A stretch of DNA of 64,000 nucleotides from Novosphingobium sp. RL4. Its GTDB lineage: Bacteria; Pseudomonadota; Alphaproteobacteria; Sphingomonadales; Sphingomonadaceae. Below, in pieces: positions 16,280 through 24,491 of this stretch (within the stretch, counting starts at the first letter, position 1; every line of letters begins with the position of its first letter). The notes beneath the pieces are model-generated. The model ran no database searches. It saw nothing but the letters and a program-made list of their open reading frames with translations, and was not told the origin of the DNA. The position numbers were made by a program, and so were the translations under genes. The stretch spans positions 769,501 through 833,500 of the forward strand of contig NZ_CP141945.1 of assembly GCF_035658495.1 (NCBI RefSeq), given 5' to 3'.

Positions 16280-17500
16280 TCAGCCGAACGAGACAGCGAG
16301 TGCGAGGTCATTCTGCGGCTCGTCATGCTGTACCGCATCATCGCGCGAAGGCCTCGCCCGGAACCCCGCGATCCCCAGCGCGAGGCAACCGGCGACAATG
16401 GCGAGGGCCGCCATGACCGGCAATCCGAGCGCGCCCATAAGCCATGTGGCGATGCCTCCCAGGACCGGACCCGCGATCATGCCGAGGCTGTGCGTGCAGG
16501 TAACGAAGCGGCGGAACAGCCGGTCCTCGCTCGCCCCCGAAGCGAGGCCGGACGTACGCACGATGATTGCGGTGGAGCCGAGATTGAACAGCACGATCGC
16601 CAGCACGAAGGCCATGTCTCCGCCGCGAGCGCCGGCGATCGGCGCCAGCAGCATCGCCCCCGCCACAAGGCCGCTGACAACGGGCGGAACTACCGGCTTC
16701 TCGCGCATGACGGCGAGTGCCGTCGCCGCGCCCGCGATGGAGCCCATTGCCACGGCCCGCCCCACCACGTCCTCGCTGATCCGCCACTCGATCGCCAATG
16801 CGCCGGCAAAGGACCAGACCATCATCGTCGCGCAAATGAATGCGAGCGCCGACGCCGCGTAGAGCCAGCCCTGCATTCCAACGGGTTGACGCTCCTCACC
16901 CGCCGGTGCGGCAGGGCATCTGGCCGGGGAAGAGCCGGGTACCGCCGCCCCGCCCAGTGCCGCCGGGAACAGCAGAAACGCCGCAAGCACCGCGAGCGGC
17001 GCGAGGCAAAGTGTCATCAGCGCCATCCTCGGCCCGAGCATGTCAGACACTATTGGGAGAAGCACCGCCACGACGGTGGAAATGACAAGCTGCACCAGGA
17101 ACACCGCGCCATAGGCGCCTGAGGGACGGTTCTGCGCGGCACTTGCCATGGCATGCGTGTAAAGGAGGCCCATTGCCATGCCGTAGCCCGCGCGGATCGC
17201 CATGAGCGGCATGGCCGCGCCGACGTTTACGGTAGCCAGACCCGCAACGAATGCCCCAAGCGCGGCGAGCACGAAGAGGCGGCCCGGCATATCGCGCCCG
17301 AACACCCATGCCGTTACCGAGCCGAGCGCCATGCCGCCCTGCGTCGCGCCGACGATCCAGCCATGCGATTGCGGCGGCACATGATGGGCCGCGGTCAACA
17401 GGGTGAGAAAGACCGGGTCGATACCCGGCTGAAGCAGAGCCAGCGACGCAACGGCGACGGCAGGCAGGACGAGACGATCACGAAAGCTGTGCGAACCCAT
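16280..17500 (-). CDS. MFS transporter upstream of the qhp operon
   Basis: Inner-membrane major facilitator of 406 aa with about 12 hydrophobic segments and a polar, proline/alanine-rich cytoplasmic loop in the middle (PGSSPARCPAAPAGEERQ). The start at 17500 is chosen because AGGGGG lies 6 nt upstream; an in-frame ATG at 17518 has no such site. It reads in the same direction as the QHNDH operon and ends 175 nt before it, and follows the TetR gene on the same strand. Its substrate is unknown; import of an amine-derived aldehyde/acid or efflux is possible but only suggested by position. Confidence 0.8.
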   Translation of the reverse strand: MGSHSFRDRLVLPAVAVASLALLQPGIDPVFLTLLTAAHHVPPQSHGWIVGATQGGMALGSVTAWVFGRDMPGRLFVLAALGAFVAGLATVNVGAAMPLMAIRAGYGMAMGLLYTHAMASAAQNRPSGAYGAVFLVQLVISTVVAVLLPIVSDMLGPRMALMTLCLAPLAVLAAFLLFPAALGGAAVPGSSPARCPAAPAGEERQPVGMQGWLYAASALAFICATMMVWSFAGALAIEWRISEDVVGRAVAMGSIAGAATALAVMREKPVVPPVVSGLVAGAMLLAPIAGARGGDMAFVLAIVLFNLGSTAIIVRTSGLASGASEDRLFRRFVTCTHSLGMIAGPVLGGIATWLMGALGLPVMAALAIVAGCLALGIAGFRARPSRDDAVQHDEPQNDLALAVSFG

Positions 17501-17590
17501 GATAACCCCCTGTACCATGGCACGATTGTCCGTGCCTTGGCCCCTCAGGTTACCTTTCCGCCCCGCGCTTCCCGATCGCGTCCGAGTCGA

Positions 17591-18256
17591 TCACGTCAGG
17601 GCGCTTGTCAGGCTGGCAATTTCACCGGGTTTCACATTTTTGACAAGGTGCACGAACCATTCGAGCGAGATCGCGGTGATTGCGGGCATCCGGGCCTTCC
17701 ACGGCTTGTCGAAGCCGAGGAACGGCGTGGTGCCTTCCATCGAAGCGCTTATGAACAGCGCCAGGGTGCGAACCTCATCCTCGCTCAGGTTCGGATTGAG
17801 CGGACGGATATGCTCGCTCAGAACGTCGTGGACCTTGCCATAGAATGCGTGGATCCGCTCGGCGATGAAGTCATTGTGATTGGCCAGGGCCCAGAGCTCG
17901 GTGAACAGGCGCGTGGTGCGCTTGGTCGAAATGTCGTCTAGACACATGGTGATGACCAGTCGCAGACGATCTTCGTCCGGGATTTCGGCCTGACGGACGT
18001 TCACTTCCAGCTTGGCATCGTAATGCGCCATGATGTCGTCCAGCAGGACCTGAACCAGCATTTCCTTGCGCGGGAAATGATAGCTGACGTTGCCCACCCG
18101 CAATCCGCAGGCGGCGGCGACGCGGCGGATCGTGAAAGCCGTTGCCCCCTCTTCGATCAGGACGCTGAGCGCCGCCTTGAGAATCGCGTCTACCGTCTCG
18201 GTGCCGCGTGCATAGACGCCGGGACGGGAGACGGAATCACTGTCGATCTGGGCCAC
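17591..18256 (-). CDS. TetR family transcriptional regulator
   Basis: Repressor-type regulator of 221 aa. The N-terminal helix-turn-helix is typical (AILKAALSVLIEEGATAFTIRRVAAACGLRVGNVSYHFPRKEMLVQVLL, recognition helix around VGNVSYHF). The C-terminal helical domain should bind a small ligand. It is divergent from the c-type cytochrome gene at 18527, and the 270-nt gap between them holds two inverted repeats that are candidate operators. It is followed on the same strand by the MFS transporter and the qhp operon, so it may replace the AraC-type QhpR known from other QHNDH clusters; that link is inference from position. Confidence 0.88.
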   Translation of the reverse strand: MAQIDSDSVSRPGVYARGTETVDAILKAALSVLIEEGATAFTIRRVAAACGLRVGNVSYHFPRKEMLVQVLLDDIMAHYDAKLEVNVRQAEIPDEDRLRLVITMCLDDISTKRTTRLFTELWALANHNDFIAERIHAFYGKVHDVLSEHIRPLNPNLSEDEVRTLALFISASMEGTTPFLGFDKPWKARMPAITAISLEWFVHLVKNVKPGEIASLTSALT

Positions 18257-18462
18257 GGACTACCTCTTGAATCACAATCGAGGCCGCAGCCAGGGCACTG
18301 GCGGCAGCACGAACGACGCAGTTGCAAGGACACCGCATCGGCCGGCCCCACGCTGATGAGACGGGGCGTTGCCGAGGCCTTGCGCCATGAACGCCCGCAT
18401 GGGGTAAATGACGCATACACGAAGGCAGCGACGACCGATAGGCACTCAGGTTTTTTCCATAT

Positions 18463-18507
18463 CGGCCATCGATTTGGCCGCTTGACGAATACTGGATAAT
18501 CGTCAAG
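18463..18507. promoter_or_regulatory. Two adjacent inverted repeats in the TetR/cytochrome divergent promoter
   Basis: CGGCCA-N6-TGGCCG (18463-18480) is immediately followed by CTTGACGA-N11-TCGTCAAG (18481-18507). The second has the size of a TetR-family operator and contains TTGACG, a -35-like hexamer for the plus-strand cytochrome gene 20 nt downstream. The rest of 18257-18526 shows nothing further. Confidence 0.5.
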
Positions 18508-18526
18508 TATTGAAATCTCTCCCACC

Positions 18527-19009
18527 ATGACGGGAATGATCCGCTCCATGAAAAGAATGCTCGCCGCGTCGCTCGTTCCGGCGCTTGTCCTCGCCGCGCC
18601 CGCACTGTCGGCAGGGCCGCAGGTCTACGGCGCACGCTGCGCGATGTGCCACAAGGCCGATGGGGCCGGCGCTCCAGGCCAGTTTCCGCGCCTCAACGGC
18701 CGCGCCGCGCAGATCGCCGGATCGCCGGCGGGCCGTGCCTATCTCGTCAAGGCCGTGCTGTTCGGCGTGACCGGCCCGATCACCGTGGACGGCCGGAAGA
18801 TCGGCGGAATGATGCCGGCGATGAGCATGATGAAGGACCAGGATGTGGCAGACGTGCTCAACCACCTCGTGTCGCTGGGCAAGGGCGGCAAGCCGGTGAA
18901 ACCGTTCACGCCAGCCGAGGTCAAGGCCGTGCGCGATGGGGGCAAGGTGCCGCCTGCGGCTGTCGGCAAGGAACATGTGGACCTCGCCGCCAGGGGCGTG
19001 ATTCCCTGA
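18527..19009 (+). CDS. Small c-type cytochrome
   Basis: Periplasmic monoheme cytochrome of 160 aa. A signal peptide (MKRMLAASLVPALVLAAPALSAG) precedes the heme site CAMCH, and MMPAMSMMKDQDVADVLNHL supplies the usual Met-ligand region before the last helix. Starts at 18527, 18536 and 18548 are all in frame; only the last gives a standard signal peptide length, but no clear ribosome-binding site separates them. It is divergent from the TetR gene and ~2.4 kb from the start of the QHNDH operon. Since QHNDH passes electrons to a small periplasmic carrier, this cytochrome is a plausible acceptor; that is inference. Confidence 0.85.
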   Translation: MTGMIRSMKRMLAASLVPALVLAAPALSAGPQVYGARCAMCHKADGAGAPGQFPRLNGRAAQIAGSPAGRAYLVKAVLFGVTGPITVDGRKIGGMMPAMSMMKDQDVADVLNHLVSLGKGGKPVKPFTPAEVKAVRDGGKVPPAAVGKEHVDLAARGVIP

Positions 19010-19113
19010 ACCCGAAAAGCGGCGTCCGGCTCGCAGCGCTGGCACGGCGGCACTGTCGAAATCTGTGCCGCCCGTCTGGTCTGTCCCGCGCGGAGCGATT
19101 AGGCACAGTGGCG

Positions 19114-21384
19114 ATGTCCAGAATCTCCATGCTGATCGCCGCCCTGTGTGCCACAGTCCCCGTCGCTTCCATCCCCGCCGAGGCCGCTTCCGTGACCCAA
19201 AAATCTTCAGGGCAGCCCCCGGCTCCGGCCGCTCCGCAACTCGATTTCGAGCGCGTCTTCGCCAGCCCCTCGCTTGACGGCCCGCAGCCGCGCGAGGTGA
19301 AGATCTCGCCCGACGGACGATATCTCACCCTGCTGCGCAACCGCACCGAGGACCGCCAGCGCTACGACCTTTGGGGCTACGACCGCGAAAGCGGCGAATG
19401 GCGGATGCTGGTGGATTCGCTCAAGCTCGGCTCCAACCGCGCGCTTTCCGAAGCGGAGAAGATGCAGCGCGAACGCAAGCGCGTGGGAGACCTCAAGGGC
19501 ATCGTCGCCTATGGCTGGAGTGATGACGGCCGCTCGATCATCGTCCCGCTGGACGGCGATCTCTATCTTGCCGGGCTGGACGGTTCGGTGCGGCGCCTCA
19601 CCGATTCCCCCGAAGACGAACTGAATTCCGCGCTCAGCCCCGGCGGCAAGTACCTTTCCTTCGTGCGGGACCAGCGGCTCTGGGTCGGTTCGCTCGAACA
19701 GGGCGCGCAGAAGCCCGTCACGCCGGAAGAAGGCGCAAAGACCGTCCACTGGGGCGAGGCGGAATTCGTCGCCCAGGAAGAGATGGACCGCATGGCGGGT
19801 TACTGGTGGTCGCCCGACGACAGCCGTATCGCCGTGGAACGCTACGACGAAGCGCCGGTCAAGATCGTAACCCGCGCCGCGATCGGCGCCGAGGGCACCC
19901 GCACGTACGAGCAGCGCTACCCGGCGGCCGGAACACCCAACGTGCTCGTCTCGCTCTTCGTGATGAAGCCCGACGGCAGCGGCAAGGTGCAGGTCGATCT
20001 CGGCAAGGAAACCGACATCTACGTTGCCCGCGTCAACTGGGCGCGTGACGGCAAGACGCTTTATGTCCAGCGGCAGGACCGCGCGCAGAGCCGGATCGAC
20101 ATGCTCGCGGTCGATCCCGATACCGGCAAGAGCCGCGTGCTCTTCACCGAAACGGCGGCACCGGAAAGCTGGATCAACCTGTCGAGCAATTACCGCTTCC
20201 TCAAGGACGGCAGCCTCGTCTGGTGGTCGGAGCGGGACGGTTACGGCCACCTCTACCACTTCGCCGGCGGCAAATGGCGCCAGTTGACCTCCGGACACTG
20301 GGCCGTGACCCGGCTCGTATCGGTCGATGAAGACCGCGGGCGCATCCTCTTCACCGGCACGAAGGACGACGTGCTGGCCCCGCAGCTCTACGCCATCGAC
20401 CTTGCCAAGCCGGGCGCGCCGATGCGGCTGACGGAGAAAGGCTGGTTCAACGCCGCCGTTGCCAACAAGGACGGACGCACGCTGGTCGTCACCCGCTCCT
20501 CGCCCACCCAGCCTTCGCAAAGCTATGTGGCCGACGCCGATGGCAAGCGGCTCGCCTGGGTGGAGGAAAACCGGCTGGACGGCGCGCATCCCTATGCGCC
20601 CTATCTTGCCGCGCACCGCACGCCCACCTTCGGCACAATCAAGGCCGAGGACGGCAGCGACCTGCACTGGCTGATGATCACGCCCAAGATGGAGCCCGGC
20701 AAGCGCTACCCGGTGTTCTTCGAACACTACGGCGGCCCGCATAGCCAGCAGGTTGCGCGCCAGTGGCTGGGCGCCCTTCCGCAGGCCATCGTCGACAAGG
20801 GCTACATCTATTTCCGCATCGACAATCGCGGCAGCCCCAATCGCGGCGTGGCGTTCGAAAGCCAGATTCGCCACAAGATGGGCACCGTGGAAGTGGCTGA
20901 CCAGCGTTCGGGAGCGGCGTATCTCAAGTCCCTGGACTTCGTCGACCCGAAGAAGATCGCGACCTATGGCTGGTCCTACGGCGGCTACATGACGTTGAAG
21001 ATGCTTCAGGCCGATCACGGCCTTTACGCGGCAGGCATCTCCGGCGCCCCGGTCACGAAGTGGGAGCTTTACGACACCCATTACACCGAACGGTACATGG
21101 GCGACCCGCGTCTTGTGCCGGAAGCCTACAAGGCCTCCGACGCGATCGAGAACGCGGCGAAGATCAGCGATCCGCTGCTGCTGATCCACGGCATGTCGGA
21201 CGACAACGTGGTGTTCGAAAACAGCACCGTGCTCATCTCCCGGCTGCAGGCCGAAGCGGTGCCGTTCGAGATGATGCTCTATCCCGGCTATACCCATGCG
21301 GTGAAGGGGCCGAAGATCAGCAAGCACGTCTGGGAAACGATCTTCGCGTTTCTCGGCCGCCACGGCGTGACTGCGCCGCAGTAA
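19114..21384 (+). CDS. S9 family peptidase (dipeptidyl peptidase IV-like)
   Basis: Secreted prolyl-type exopeptidase of 756 aa. A signal peptide (ISMLIAALCATVPVASIPAEA) is followed by an N-terminal beta-propeller domain and a C-terminal alpha/beta hydrolase. The nucleophile motif GWSYGG is near residue 620, the Asp in HGMSDDNV near 692 and the His in GYTHAV near 725; the double-Glu motif EEMDRMAGYWWSPD that binds the substrate N-terminus in DPP-IV is present near 225. It would release Xaa-Pro or Xaa-Ala dipeptides in the periplasm. It follows the cytochrome gene by 104 nt. A second S9 peptidase lies at 60322-62598. Confidence 0.92.
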   Translation: MSRISMLIAALCATVPVASIPAEAASVTQKSSGQPPAPAAPQLDFERVFASPSLDGPQPREVKISPDGRYLTLLRNRTEDRQRYDLWGYDRESGEWRMLVDSLKLGSNRALSEAEKMQRERKRVGDLKGIVAYGWSDDGRSIIVPLDGDLYLAGLDGSVRRLTDSPEDELNSALSPGGKYLSFVRDQRLWVGSLEQGAQKPVTPEEGAKTVHWGEAEFVAQEEMDRMAGYWWSPDDSRIAVERYDEAPVKIVTRAAIGAEGTRTYEQRYPAAGTPNVLVSLFVMKPDGSGKVQVDLGKETDIYVARVNWARDGKTLYVQRQDRAQSRIDMLAVDPDTGKSRVLFTETAAPESWINLSSNYRFLKDGSLVWWSERDGYGHLYHFAGGKWRQLTSGHWAVTRLVSVDEDRGRILFTGTKDDVLAPQLYAIDLAKPGAPMRLTEKGWFNAAVANKDGRTLVVTRSSPTQPSQSYVADADGKRLAWVEENRLDGAHPYAPYLAAHRTPTFGTIKAEDGSDLHWLMITPKMEPGKRYPVFFEHYGGPHSQQVARQWLGALPQAIVDKGYIYFRIDNRGSPNRGVAFESQIRHKMGTVEVADQRSGAAYLKSLDFVDPKKIATYGWSYGGYMTLKMLQADHGLYAAGISGAPVTKWELYDTHYTERYMGDPRLVPEAYKASDAIENAAKISDPLLLIHGMSDDNVVFENSTVLISRLQAEAVPFEMMLYPGYTHAVKGPKISKHVWETIFAFLGRHGVTAPQ

Positions 21385-21404
21385 TCGCCGGAACCGTCAA
21401 AGTC

Positions 21405-21431
21405 GGGCGGGGCAGGAAACGTGCCCCGCCT
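21405..21431. terminator. Hairpin between convergent genes, likely bidirectional terminator
   Basis: A 9-bp perfect stem (GGCGGGGCA with TGCCCCGCC, 21406-21414 and 21422-21430) with a 7-nt loop fills most of the 52-nt gap between the S9 peptidase and the convergent 195-aa gene. There is only a TT after the stem, so the assignment is moderate. Confidence 0.55.
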
Positions 21432-21436
21432 TGCCG

Positions 21437-22024
21437 TCAGGAACCCTGCAGCAGGCGATAAGCCCCGCCCATGAGCTGCGTCACCTCGTCGCGGCTCAGC
21501 ACATATTGCGGTTCGTAGCTCAGGCCGACCTGCCGCGAACGGCGCCAGTGATCCACGTAAAGCCCCTTGTCCTGTCCGAACACCGAATGGACATGGCGGG
21601 CGAGTTCGGGCGGGCAATCGCTGGAGTTGGCTGCTCGGAAGATCGCGATATCGGCGATGTAGGGTCCGACCATCACCCACAAGTGTCCGTTCCACTGTGG
21701 CTCATCGTCGCCGAAAACGGCGGGTCCGTCAAACGGCAGGCGATCCCCGTAGACGGGCTTGCCATCCACCGCGAGGGTTCCCGCAACGACATGGACCGGC
21801 GCGGCCAGATGGCGATCGAGCTGCACCGCGAAGGCAGCGGTAAGATAAGCGGCATTGCCGCCAGGCGTCTTGGGGAAGACCTTCAGGAGTTCGACCGCCG
21901 TGCCCGCAAGCTTCATCCGATCGGCATCGCCCAGTTCGTAGGCCTTGAACGCCTTCGCTTCCGGCCAGCCATGGCGCGCCGCCACGAGAGTGCCGAGTTG
22001 CATGAGGTCTTTTGCTGCTGCCAT
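21437..22024 (-). CDS. Unrecognised 195-aa protein
   Basis: I do not recognise this family. The protein has no signal peptide and no membrane segment. Residues 55-130 have the look of a papain/transglutaminase-type core: a helix NAAYLTAAFAVQLDRHL, a strand PVHVVAGTLAVDG, then NGHLWVMVGPYIADIAIFR, where His and Asp fall at the positions of a catalytic His-Asp pair. The helix that would carry the catalytic Cys has Asn-Ala-Ala instead, so if the resemblance is real the protein would be inactive; the only Cys (in SSDCPPE) lies elsewhere. It is convergent with the S9 peptidase and divergent from the sulfotransferase/DUF1214 pair. Codon usage is like that of its neighbours, supporting a real gene. 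Confidence 0.7.
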   Translation of the reverse strand: MAAAKDLMQLGTLVAARHGWPEAKAFKAYELGDADRMKLAGTAVELLKVFPKTPGGNAAYLTAAFAVQLDRHLAAPVHVVAGTLAVDGKPVYGDRLPFDGPAVFGDDEPQWNGHLWVMVGPYIADIAIFRAANSSDCPPELARHVHSVFGQDKGLYVDHWRRSRQVGLSYEPQYVLSRDEVTQLMGGAYRLLQGS

Positions 22025-22263
22025 TACGATTCCCAGGTGGTACGCTCACCGCGAACGCCGGGGCGGGCCCATAGACCAGCAGGCGCGGCGCGCCAAGCCG
22101 CACGGCCATCCGGGTTTACCCGGCCTTCATCGCCCTGCCGATCCCGCTACCCCGCCGGCGATGCCGCCGGCACGCCAATCGACGGCCACGGCGCTTTGCG
22201 TCATGTTCGGGAAACGGCTGGGCAAAGAACAGAAAGCCGGCTGCAAAACGGGGGAGAACAGGG

Positions 22264-23442
22264 ATGCTCGACGCGGCGACGATCATCGGCGAGGCAGAGG
22301 CGAAGGTCGGCATTGCCGATACCGATCCCGGCGCCCGCCAGAATCTCGAACACCTGCTGGCTTCTCTGCGGGAAAGCTTTCCGATGTCGGCCGAAGGCGA
22401 AGCGGGAACGCGCGCCATGTTGACGATGGATGCGGTGAACCGCCTCGAAAGCCTCAAATGGCTGCGCGACCAGCCGGAAATCGGCGAGGAGCGGATCGAG
22501 GCTCCGGTCTTCCTGATGGGCCTGCCGCGCTCTGGCACAACCTATTTCCAGTACCTGTTCGACCGGGACCCCCGCTTCCGCCTGATCCGCACCTGGGAAT
22601 CGACCCTGCCCTCGCCGCCGCCGGGCTTCGACCCCGCCTCGATCGCACCGCGCCGCGCGGCCTGGACGGAAATGCAGAAGCGCCGCGGCCATTTCGAAGG
22701 CTTCGAGGCGCTGCACCTCTATGACGAGGATGGGTCCGACGAATGCCACGCCTTCCTCGAACAGAGCTGGGGCGCGGCGGGATTGCACAACCTCTACCGC
22801 GTACCCGCCTATTTCGAATGGCTGACGCAGGGGCTCGACCTGGAAGCCAGTTACCGCATCCACAAGCGGCAGCTCCAGTGCCTGCAGTGGCGCGGTCCGC
22901 GAAAGCCCTGGGCGCTCAAGTACCCCAACCACGTCCTTGCCATGGATGCGATCCTCGCCGTCCATCCCGACGCGCGCATGGTCATGACCCATCGCGATCC
23001 GGCCCAGGTCGTGGCCTCGATCGCCAAGATGACGTGGAACCTGCGCTCGTCCCGCGCCGCCAGTCCGGTAGACAGGCACGAAGTGGGCAGGGATATGCGC
23101 GCCTTCATCCGCCGGCATGTCGACCGCATCCTGGAATTCGACAGGGGGCCACAGGGCGGCCGGGTTGTCCACGTGGACTATTACGCGCTCGTCGCAAGTC
23201 CCGTGGGAGAACTGCGACGCATCCATGCGGGTATCGGCATCGACACGCCGGAAAGCGTATCGCGCGCCGTGGCGGACTGGCATGAGGCCAACCCGAGGCA
23301 TGCGCGCGGCCGCAACGACTATTCGCTGGAGCAATACGGGCTCGACGCGGATGACCTGCGCGCAGAGTTCGCCGACTACATCGGCCGCTTCGCCATCCCC
23401 TCCGAAGCCGAAGGCACTGCCCGCGCCGGAGCGACCGCATGA
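22264..23442 (+). CDS. Stf-type sulfotransferase
   Basis: PAPS-dependent sulfotransferase family protein of 392 aa. The 5'-phosphosulfate loop VFLMGLPRSGTTYFQYL is at about residues 81-97, preceded by a helical N-terminal part, and KYPNHVLAMDAI...VMTHRDPAQVVASIAKM gives the 3'-phosphate binding segment. AGGG-like sequence (GGGGGAGAACAGGG) precedes the ATG. Members of this Stf0/Stf3-like group act on lipids or hydrophobic alcohols, but many sphingomonad ones are untested. It overlaps the following DUF1214-like gene by 4 nt (ATGA), so the two are translated together. The same pair occurs again at 49601-51994 in the opposite gene order of transcription. Confidence 0.88.
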   Translation: MLDAATIIGEAEAKVGIADTDPGARQNLEHLLASLRESFPMSAEGEAGTRAMLTMDAVNRLESLKWLRDQPEIGEERIEAPVFLMGLPRSGTTYFQYLFDRDPRFRLIRTWESTLPSPPPGFDPASIAPRRAAWTEMQKRRGHFEGFEALHLYDEDGSDECHAFLEQSWGAAGLHNLYRVPAYFEWLTQGLDLEASYRIHKRQLQCLQWRGPRKPWALKYPNHVLAMDAILAVHPDARMVMTHRDPAQVVASIAKMTWNLRSSRAASPVDRHEVGRDMRAFIRRHVDRILEFDRGPQGGRVVHVDYYALVASPVGELRRIHAGIGIDTPESVSRAVADWHEANPRHARGRNDYSLEQYGLDADDLRAEFADYIGRFAIPSEAEGTARAGATA

Positions 23443-24479
23443 GCGCTGGCTGGGAAACGCTGAACGCCGCCATCGGCGATGCCCGGGGCCTCGTTGCCGC
23501 CACCGCACCCGACCCGGACACCGCCGCCGAAGGGCAGGCCTACGTCAACCGGATGGTGGCCGCCGCACTGGGCGGCGGGCTGCTGGGCCATCACTTCCGC
23601 GCAGGCGGCCTGACACGCGCCCTTCCCGTCCACGGCGGCCCCAACCCCGATTACCTGCTGTATCATGCGGCGATCGATCCTGCAGGGCGCTACCGCCTTT
23701 CCGGCATACTGAATGGCTCGGAACGCGTCTCCGTGAGCCTGTTTGCACTGGGCCGCAACGGTGCGCCGCTTCTCGTCGGTCATGCCGCGTTCGACCCTGC
23801 GACCTGCCCGGACGGCACGTTTGCGATCGACCTTGCACCCGATGCCGCGGGTCCGCACGGGCTGGCGATACCGCCAGAGGCGCGCATCGTGATGTGCCGT
23901 ATCCTCCACCGCGACACGTCCCTGCCCGCCGCCCTCGAGCTCGCCAGCGACAATCCCGCCCCGGCGCCCGCCCTTGCTCCCGGAAATGGTGACGAGGCCC
24001 TCGTCCGCGCGGCGGGGATGCTGCGCGCGAACCTTGCCGAATACCTGCAATGGACAGCCGCTGCGCTGGAACTGCAAAACCGGCTGGACACCGCGCCGCG
24101 CGAACTGGCCGAGACGGTCCAGGGGGACGGCGATACCCGCTATTTCCTGGGCGGCTTCGACCTTGCGGAACATGAATGGCTGGAAGTGACGATGCCGCCG
24201 GGCCTCAGGGGCTACTGGTCGCTTCACGTCTACAGCTATTGGTACGAGCACCTCCAGCGACCCGGCGTTCATGACCGCAATGCCGTGGTCGATCCTGACG
24301 GCCGGGTGCGCATTGCGGTTGGCCCGGGATGGCCCGCCGATGCCCGCAACCGGATTGACACCGCCGGGCGGCGGAAGGGCGCCTTCATCTGCCGGATCGT
24401 CGGCAAGGACCAGCCTCAGGCTTGCCCGCAGACCGGGCTGCATCGCAAGCCGAAGATCAGAAACCGGTCGGCGCCCTAA
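23439..24479 (+). CDS. DUF1214-like protein
   Basis: Soluble beta-rich protein of 346 aa with no signal peptide or membrane segment. It resembles the protein at 50822-51994: NPDYLLYHAAIDPAGRYRLSG matches NPDDIYVQSPI...YRVSG, and the C-terminal EHEWLEVTMPPGLRGYWSLH...NRIDTAGRRKGAF matches DEALVIETEVPAHAPYWNIQ...NWLDPAGYTEGGI. The biochemical role of DUF1214 proteins is not established. Coupling to a sulfotransferase by a 4-nt overlap suggests that both act on the same metabolite. The C-terminal ~25 residues (KPKIRNRSAP end) are basic and look like an unstructured tail. Confidence 0.75.
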   Translation: MSAGWETLNAAIGDARGLVAATAPDPDTAAEGQAYVNRMVAAALGGGLLGHHFRAGGLTRALPVHGGPNPDYLLYHAAIDPAGRYRLSGILNGSERVSVSLFALGRNGAPLLVGHAAFDPATCPDGTFAIDLAPDAAGPHGLAIPPEARIVMCRILHRDTSLPAALELASDNPAPAPALAPGNGDEALVRAAGMLRANLAEYLQWTAAALELQNRLDTAPRELAETVQGDGDTRYFLGGFDLAEHEWLEVTMPPGLRGYWSLHVYSYWYEHLQRPGVHDRNAVVDPDGRVRIAVGPGWPADARNRIDTAGRRKGAFICRIVGKDQPQACPQTGLHRKPKIRNRSAP

Positions 24480-24491
24480 GTCGCCGCCGGG

